NCBI RefSeq assembly: GCF_001649575.2
Contig: NC_051445.1
Span: forward strand, 10,262,134-10,326,133
Direction: 5' to 3'
DNA from: Kryptolebias marmoratus
Taxonomy: Eukaryota > Chordata > Actinopteri > Cyprinodontiformes > Rivulidae
DNA length: 64,000 nucleotides
Shown: in pieces, positions 63,961 to 64,000 of the stretch
Layout: every line of letters starts with the position of its first letter
Position numbering within the stretch: position 1 is the stretch's first letter
Translations under genes and position numbers: made by a program
Notes under the pieces: model-generated
What the model was told of the DNA's origin: nothing
Seen by the model: only the letters and a program-made list of their open reading frames with translations
The model's database searches: none

Positions 63961-64000
63961 ATGTCTTTATTTTGAAAAGATGAATAACTTACCAGAAAGT

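Overview
The window is a piece of a teleost fish chromosome. The evidence is vertebrate multi-exon genes with GT-AG introns, AT-rich introns and intergenic DNA, long microsatellites, and small inverted-repeat transposons of the kind common in fish. There are no bacterial features, operons, CRISPR arrays or viral genes. I rebuilt gene models by joining conserved protein segments at splice sites and checking that exon phases agree.

Layout from left to right: the last exon of a NECAP-type endocytosis adaptor (+, 305-417); a microfibril-associated glycoprotein of the MFAP2/MFAP5 family (-, 2104-4977, N-terminal exons not found); a repeat-rich gap of about 9 kb; an SBK2-like protein kinase (-, 14035-18308, first exon not found) with a dead Tc1 transposon in one intron; a second repeat-rich gap to about 26.1 kb; epsin-1 (epn1, +, GC-rich promoter near 26.2 kb, coding 30299-36415); the forkhead gene foxj2 (-, 38123-44149, nine coding exons, complete); isoc2 (-, 44992-47671, first exon uncertain); atg12 (+, 48290-51434, complete), head-to-head with isoc2; a four-pass claudin-like gene of the GSG1L family (+, 53791-57915, complete); and a recoverin/visinin calcium sensor (-, 60261-62585, complete). 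The last 1.4 kb is repeat-bearing intergenic DNA.

The genes are independent transcription units. NECAP and epsin-1 both act in clathrin/AP2 endocytosis, but I see no wider shared pathway. As I recall the human map, the genes fall into several blocks: NECAP1/MFAP5/FOXJ2 (12p13), SBK2/EPN1/ISOC2 (19q13.4), GSG1L2/RCVRN (17p13.1) and ATG12 (5q). The window may therefore be a fish-specific mosaic of ancestral segments.

The most notable non-genic structures are: (1) a family of long-armed palindromic elements at 54.5-59.6 kb, each carrying consensus splice-donor sequences on both strands; (2) two hAT-type MITEs with perfect 8-bp target duplications, at 2438-2640 and 43016-43230; (3) an element in an atg12 intron with a 165-bp tandem unit and strong hairpins; (4) a GC-AG intron inside the foxj2 forkhead domain; (5) a single-base assembly error that breaks the epn1 reading frame just before its conserved C-terminus. 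I did not find a convincing new biological system. The repeats are the least explained part.
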